Assembly (NCBI GenBank): GCA_051453625.1
Contig: JBOZIK010000001.1
Location: forward strand, 191,115,655-191,179,654
Direction of reading: 5' to 3'
Length of the DNA: 64,000 bases
Source: Welwitschia mirabilis
Taxonomy: Eukaryota > Gnetophyta > Gnetopsida > Welwitschiales
The notes beneath the pieces are model-generated. The model made no database searches. It saw nothing but the letters and a program-made list of their open reading frames with translations, and was not told where the DNA came from. The translations under genes and the position numbers were made by a program. Shown one piece after another: positions 58,836 to 64,000 of this stretch (its first letter is position 1; every line of letters starts with the position of its first letter).

Positions 58836-60420
58836 AATTATCCTAAAAATGTCATGAAAAGATTATGGACTTATGATTAGGAATAAAAAAATCAATAGAA
58901 GACATATATTTATAATTAGTTATATTAATGTCTTCTATTTAGACAATTTGGTAAAATAACTTGATTAAAATGTTAATTTTTACATGTTAACATATCCTAT
59001 ATCATATCTTTGATAGACTCTTTTTAATAAAACTTTGATAATAAAATGATTAATATAGAAAAATAGTTTAAAGAAGAACACTCAAGTATGACAACTCATA
59101 TATGTTTTTGAAGAATTTTATAACTAATTTCTAAAATTAAGGCATTAAATTTTAGAAATTTTGTGAAAAATGTAAAAACTAGATCTTGTATCCTCCAACC
59201 AAAACTAAACTTTATTCTTAAATATAATGATAAAAAGTCTTAATACCATTTTGAGAAGATATCCTTACAAAAATATTGAGAAGTTATTTTATTAAAAGAA
59301 ATAGTTGTAAAGTGATGTAACTATGCTATGAAAAGAGTAAAACTACCCAACATGTACTAATGTTTTTAGTTATTTCTAAAAAAATGCTACATGAAAAGTC
59401 AATTCATAAAAATAGGTTTATACCTTATGATGTTCATTTCTCATGAAATGAGGGTGAAATAGAATGGATGATGGAGATGGAAAATAAAAATGTATCAAAG
59501 GGCTCAATCATGTAATCTAAGTCAATGGTCTTTACTATATCTTTGCTATTTTTTAATGGATATTAATATCAAATAAATATAGTATTAACCAAATAACTTA
59601 TATGATTTTAAGAAATCATAGAAAATCTTAAGTAAAAAATTTAAAGACACTAGAACTTAGAAGGCTTCCAATTCCCACATTTTTGTTTCTAGTATTTTCC
59701 TTTTCTACCAAAATTTGTATCCTTAGTTTTAATCCTTTAATCACATTGAGCATCTACTATTATAACATTTTCTTCTAATAGAGCTATTTATGTTATTTTA
59801 TGAAGCAATTAGTACTACATTTCCAATTAGCATTTATAGCCATGATGTAGTTGATTATATTGTAATTAGATCATTAGAGATACATTGAAAGTAAGCATCC
59901 ATAGCCTCAATGAAGTTAATTAAACTTAGTTTGGTGGTTAATAAGATATGCATTTAGAGAATAAATATTATTTTTATTTCATTCTTTTTCTCATATTAAA
60001 TTTTTTCACATACATTAGAGGGATTATTGACTCATTAACCTAATCAAGAAAAATATTATCCTCATTAAAAGATTTTAAAACATGAGAGATATATTATGAG
60101 GTAGATCTCATCTTTTGATCCCTATTTACCAAAATTTAAAACTTTAAATAAATCTAACTTTATCAATCAACTCAAAATATGCATAATGTTTTTTTGGAAA
60201 ACTCATAAGTATACGTAATAATAACCATTACTTAAGTGATAATGAGATAACTTATTATTGATTTATTAAAGGCCATTAATCTAGGTTTATTAATCACATA
60301 GATTCATAGGTTGATAACTAGGATGAATGATTTATAGGCTTAATGAGGTGGTTTTAAAATGGATTTGGTATGTGAAAAGGCTTAGGTGAATGGTGGAATA
60401 AGTGATAATGTATGGAGGTT
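58836..60420 (-). other. Internal region of element C between protease linker and LTR
   Basis: About 1.6 kb with no RT, RNase H or integrase motif on either strand that I can recognise. A coding-like minus-strand piece near 59,750-59,930 (LINFIEAMDAYFQCISNDLI) is unassigned. The pol genes expected here are absent or fully decayed. Confidence 0.4.
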
Positions 60421-60421
60421 T

Positions 60422-60742
60422 TCATGAGAAAAGCATCCTAGAAAAAACTTGACTTCTTATGTAGGGACTTATTNNNNNNNNNNTAGGAGTTTTAGAAGAC
60501 TCAAAACTAGTATAACTATTTGGTTTGAAGTCAGAAAAATGGAATTCAAGTAATGACATAGGATGGAGAACATTTAGTTCATGAGAATAATATTTAGAAC
60601 CATGAATTTTATTGACCAAATTAACCTCTTTAAGGTCACTTAGCAATCTTATTATGCTGAAAATATTCAAGTTAATATTCATGTTTCTAAAAAATATTTT
60701 CATTTGGCCATTTGTATAATTAATGAGAGTGTTGGATGTCAT
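60422..60742 (-). pseudogene. Protease-RT linker ORF of element C
   Basis: A 106-codon frame with a 10-N gap. INYTNGQMKIFFRNMNINLN resembles the piece downstream of the protease in Tat/Athila gypsy elements (G-x-M-x-L-S-F-G-N-M-T-x-x-x-N-I-F), followed by an acidic stretch. This places it after the protease at 60,850-61,010. It also shows that the original element once had pol-type sequence beyond protease. Confidence 0.5.
60474..60483. other. Assembly gap (10 N)
   Basis: Short N run inside the linker ORF. No duplicate flank seen. Extent of missing sequence unknown. Confidence 0.6.
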
Positions 60743-60849
60743 AAAGAAAGTTCTTTATAAAATGATTGGTACTAAGTTATGTTTCATTATTTCCATTTCT
60801 AGATTAATGAAGTATACTAGAAAATAGTAGTTATCTACTCAGAATCTCA

Positions 60850-61010
60850 CTCTTTAACTATTTATAATAGTAAATCCATAGATTTATTAGCTAATTTTAA
60901 TTGAACTTTAGTTATTTTAAGATTGATTAAGTCATGTTCCTTGTACACATAGGAGTGTAGAATGTTAAAACTCACTCCAATATTTAATAAGGCTTGCTTA
61001 ATATTTTTAT
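60850..61010 (-). pseudogene. Protease remnant of element C, catalytic Asp lost
   Basis: Minus strand reads KQALLNIGVSFNI, against QALLDLGFSVDLL in copy B. The catalytic Asp is Asn here, and Leu-Gly is Ile-Gly. Downstream frames carry stops. Inactive. Confidence 0.55.
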
Positions 61011-61940
61011 CCCTAATTATAATAACTATTATTAAATAACTAGGATATTTATATTTAAGAAAGAATTAGGTTTTAAGTAATCACACTTGTCTATTAGGTT
61101 AAGAAGGCTATACTTTTCATGTTCATAATCTCTTCACTATGCACATGTCCTTAAGGACTTTCACATAGGATGGTATCATTTTAATTACTCTTAAAAGAGG
61201 CATTCTGATTTTGATTTCTTTAAAAATTTCTAATGCCCCTAGCTATTGTTTCTTGATGTTTTCTTCTTAAGATGTTGTGAGAATGGTAAAGGCTCTCAGT
61301 AACTAGGAAAAAGTTTTTTCTAAGTCCTTTACTATTTCCTTATTTAGTGCTTAGGAAAAGGGTAAATGTTCTTTATAAGAAATTATATGTGACTTTGTGT
61401 CCTTTACTTTTTATTTTTCTTCATTCTTAAATTTATTTGGATTTATTTCTTGATTTGTCTTTATTTCACTTTAAAGATGAATGGATTTAGTTTGTTATAT
61501 ATTTGGCTTGCCCCTTTTTCTATGAACTTAACTTCTTTTAGATTTAGATATGAGTTCACAAGGATTTTACCTATTTATCTTTGATTTAGGGTATAGATAA
61601 TCCACATTTGTGTTTGTTATATTTGTTGAAGAAATTTAGTAATGGTTTAACTGATTTGTTCAAATTTGTTTAATGAGGAGAAATGATGCTTCAGAGGTTT
61701 TTCATAATTGTGATTGAGTTGGGCTTGGGTCTCCATGAAATTTTTTATTGATTCCTTTAAAAGAATGAAAGAATATGGTTTTCAATAGGTTAATGGAGAG
61801 GGATGAAAATATGATAAGGAAAATGAATTTCTTAGTTGATTATTTAGTTATAAATTATCCTATGTCCAAGAAACATTGGCATGATTCTTCCACCTGGAGT
61901 TGTAGGTATTGGAATAGGAAACATTCTTTTGGTTTTAGCA
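61011..61940 (-). other. gag-protease interval of element C, decayed
   Basis: Minus-strand coding-like sequence homologous to 51,850-52,590 and 56,341-57,207. The plus-strand ORFs at 61,881-62,175 are shadows of gag. Confidence 0.4.
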
Positions 61941-62570
61941 CTAGTATTCTATAGCATTAATGTATTCATTTACAATGTTTTGAGATTGGGAAATGGATGG
62001 ATACTCAAATATTTCATGGGTGTTTATATGGCAAATTACGAATTTAGGTTTGGGAGGCAAAGGTAAAGGTGAGATGGAAAATGATTCTACTCCTCTTTCT
62101 AATTCATTTATCCTATTATTCACTTTAAAATTTTTGCATATTTTTAATACATTAGAAGATCTAATAGGATGGTGAAATCTAAATGGTTCATTAGGATTCT
62201 TCCTTTTTTTAGAACTATCCACTACAGTTTCAAGGTAATTCCAAAATTCATCTAATGGCATATTAAGAAAACTACCCTTACTTATCATTTTAAATGATTA
62301 CCTATTATTTGCACATAACCTATTATAAAAGAAACCAATTTCCCTTCCTCACTCAAATATACACTATGAAAATTTTTGCAAAGTTCTTAAATCTTTCTAA
62401 GGCTTTAAAAAAAGTTTCATGATCCTTCTAATGATAGTTCATTATCTCTCTTCTCAAGGAATTTCTTTTATGATTTAAGAAGAATTTGGATATAAAAGCC
62501 TTATTTAAATTAGACTAAGAACTCATGTACAAAGAATTAAGGGTGTAGAGCCATGATTTCACCTTTTCTA
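61941..62570 (-). pseudogene. gag C-terminal part of element C
   Basis: A 115-codon open stretch at 61,941-62,288 reads MISKGSFLNMPLDEFWNYLE, then KVNNRINELERGVESF, ICHINTHEIFEYPSI and NIVNEYINAIEY. It matches element A gag from about 51,460 and element B at 56,142. The Trp and Gln positions that are stops in A are intact here, so this copy keeps the best gag C-terminus. To the right (to about 62,570) the gag core is decayed but similar to A. Confidence 0.65.
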
Positions 62571-63200
62571 TTAAGAAAAGTGGGAATAGAATAAGCCTAA
62601 GAATATTGTACATGTTTGNNNNNNNNNNNNNNNNNNNNNNNNNNNNNNNNNNNNNNNNNNNNNNNNNNNNNNNNNNNNNNNNNNNNNNNNNNNNNNNNNN
62701 NNNNNNNNNNNNNNNNNNAGAAAAGTGGGAATAGAATAAGCCTAAGAATATTGTACATGTTTGGATATTAAGATATGATTGAAACATACATTTAAATTCC
62801 TTATATTACAAGCATGGATTTTCAGATTCTAAACCATAGAAGTGAGGTAAAAGTTGCATTGTGGATGGTTTAAATTCTAATATATGAGTTCTATCTAGTT
62901 ATACTATGTAGGAAAAGGATTCCTAATTATTGAGGTTGAAGGTAATCATAAAGAGTTTACTTACGAAAATTTTTAGTTATGTTTTGATTTTTTACTATTT
63001 CTTGGCTAAGACAATAGGCATTTGACTAGTTGGTTAGATATTGGTTTGATAATGTTCTATTAAAAGAAAATATAAAACTTCATGGGTCATTTAAATTTTG
63101 TTATTGGGTCGAGTAGGCTTATTTTTTTGAGTGTTATTATAGGGTTGGATTTCTTGTGGGTTTCTTTATACTTCTATAGAAAAGAGGTCCATGTTGATGA
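62571..63200 (-). pseudogene. gag N-terminal part of element C, with assembly gap
   Basis: Continues the gag similarity of element A in reverse (about 50,640-51,150), with many stops. It includes a 100-N gap with duplicated flanks. Confidence 0.4.
62619..62718. other. Assembly gap (100 N), probably false
   Basis: The 45 bases before the gap (62,574-62,618) are repeated exactly after it (62,719-62,763). The homologous gag in element A has the segment once. Confidence 0.85.
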
Positions 63201-64000
63201 GATTTTTTTATCAATCTACTTAACTTATCTCAAATATAAAACATTCAAGGTTTAAAAATAGGTTTCAGACAACTCCAAGGAAGTGTTTTAGTGGAGCTTG
63301 AAAAATAGTTTTAATAGAGGCCTTAAAAAAATCTTCAATGTTTTTATGTAAGAGAGCCATCAGCACCAATTAGGAAAGGTGGAAGTGCTAGTCAAGATAA
63401 CGTCATAATCTCAAAAGAGTTCTAGGAATTTACAAAATTCTTGTAGATCATTTTAGGTAATGGGATCATAGAAAAATGTAAAAGAATCAAAAAATGACTA
63501 CACATCTGAAAATAATCTTAACTAAAATTAAATCATAGGACTTTTAGTATTTTTAGTGTTTGTGATAATGAACATACTAAGTGGAAAATTAAAAGATGAA
63601 TTATGAACACTTAGAAACTAATGGAAATCACATAAAACAAGTTAAATTTTAGTTTTTTTTCTTTGTTACATTATTAGACTTGTAACACAAATCAAGCTAG
63701 ACAAGAAAACTAAAGAAAACCAGACTAGTTCAAGTATTACTAGAAATAACCAGCATCAACTACTAGAAAGAAATAAAAGAAAAATAAACACTTAAAAGAA
63801 AACAAAAATGGACTATTTCAAGTTTCTCTAAAACTAACTAGTACCTATCACTAGAAAAACAAAAACTAAAGTTGTAAGAAAGTAAATTTATGCTCTTTTT
63901 TAATAGATATCATGTCATTATCCTTGGTAATGCTACCAAAATCTATGATTAATTTACAATATAAACTAGATTTAAAGTAGGTAAGAATCTCGTATTATTC
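63200..64000 (-). other. Leader and gag start region of element C
   Basis: Reverse complement matches element A from about 49,850 to 50,640, including the ctagt-rich repeats at about 63,720-63,860. The 5' LTR of C should lie just beyond the window end. Confidence 0.5.

Noticed and set aside
61881-62175. Plus-strand ORFs over element C gag
   Set aside because: The minus strand carries a recognisable gag C-terminus shared with copies A and B, so the plus ORFs are shadows.
1-64000. CRISPR array, bacterial operon, rRNA or tRNA genes
   Set aside because: No regularly spaced identical repeats, no tRNA cloverleaf or rRNA-like sequence, and no long bacterial-type ORFs. The tRNA-like matches are retrotransposon primer sites.

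Overview
This window looks like plant nuclear heterochromatin: very AT-rich DNA made almost entirely of old, nested and decayed LTR retrotransposons. I found no host gene, rRNA, tRNA, CRISPR array or bacterial-style operon. The evidence for a plant is the element families themselves: Ty3/gypsy copies with Tat/Athila-like protease, reverse transcriptase (RT) and integrase signatures, and Ty1/copia copies with an initiator-Met tRNA primer site. I cannot name the species. Coding remnants are full of in-frame stops, many of them at positions where the family has Gln, Arg or Trp (CAA, CAG, CGA and TGG turned into TAA, TAG and TGA). This fits C-to-T decay of methylated, silenced DNA.

Layout. 1-2094: 3' end and 3' LTR of a plus-strand element (family E). 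About 2400-6316: a plus-strand element (G) of unknown coding content, with an internal 1.3-kb partial tandem duplication. About 6.3-10.2 kb: no recognisable gene. About 10.2-14,991, resuming at 23,385-23,945: a plus-strand Ty3/gypsy element (H; gag, protease, RT, integrase). It is split inside the integrase by an 8.4-kb minus-strand LTR-internal-LTR-internal-LTR array of family E (14,992-23,384). About 26.3-27,641: the end of a minus-strand Ty1/copia element (K; RNase H and start of the 3' LTR). 27,642-28,297, resuming after 49,358: the 5' LTR of a gag-protease element (A).

Inside that LTR sits the best-preserved structure, a minus-strand Ty3/gypsy element (I) at 28,298-49,358. It has LTRs of about 0.97 kb and a perfect 5-bp target duplication (ctgta). 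Element I carries gag, protease, RT, RNase H and integrase. Beyond pol it has a long extra region with an antisense ORF, a degenerate tandem-repeat tract and a large sense-strand ORF that runs into the 3' LTR. A complete plus-strand Ty1/copia element (J, 36,445-44,123) is inserted in I's integrase, with its own 5-bp duplication (ccttg). The insertion order is therefore A (oldest), then I, then J.

49,364-64,000: three related copies with gag and protease but no visible RT or integrase: A and B (plus strand, head to tail) and C (minus strand, inverted).

Several N-gaps are assembly artefacts. The sequence on one side is repeated on the other, or a homologous copy in the window runs through without missing bases. 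The most interesting biology is the non-canonical 3' half of element I and the gag-protease-only A/B/C family. Coordinates of decayed genes are approximate, because boundaries were read by eye from similarity and reading frame.
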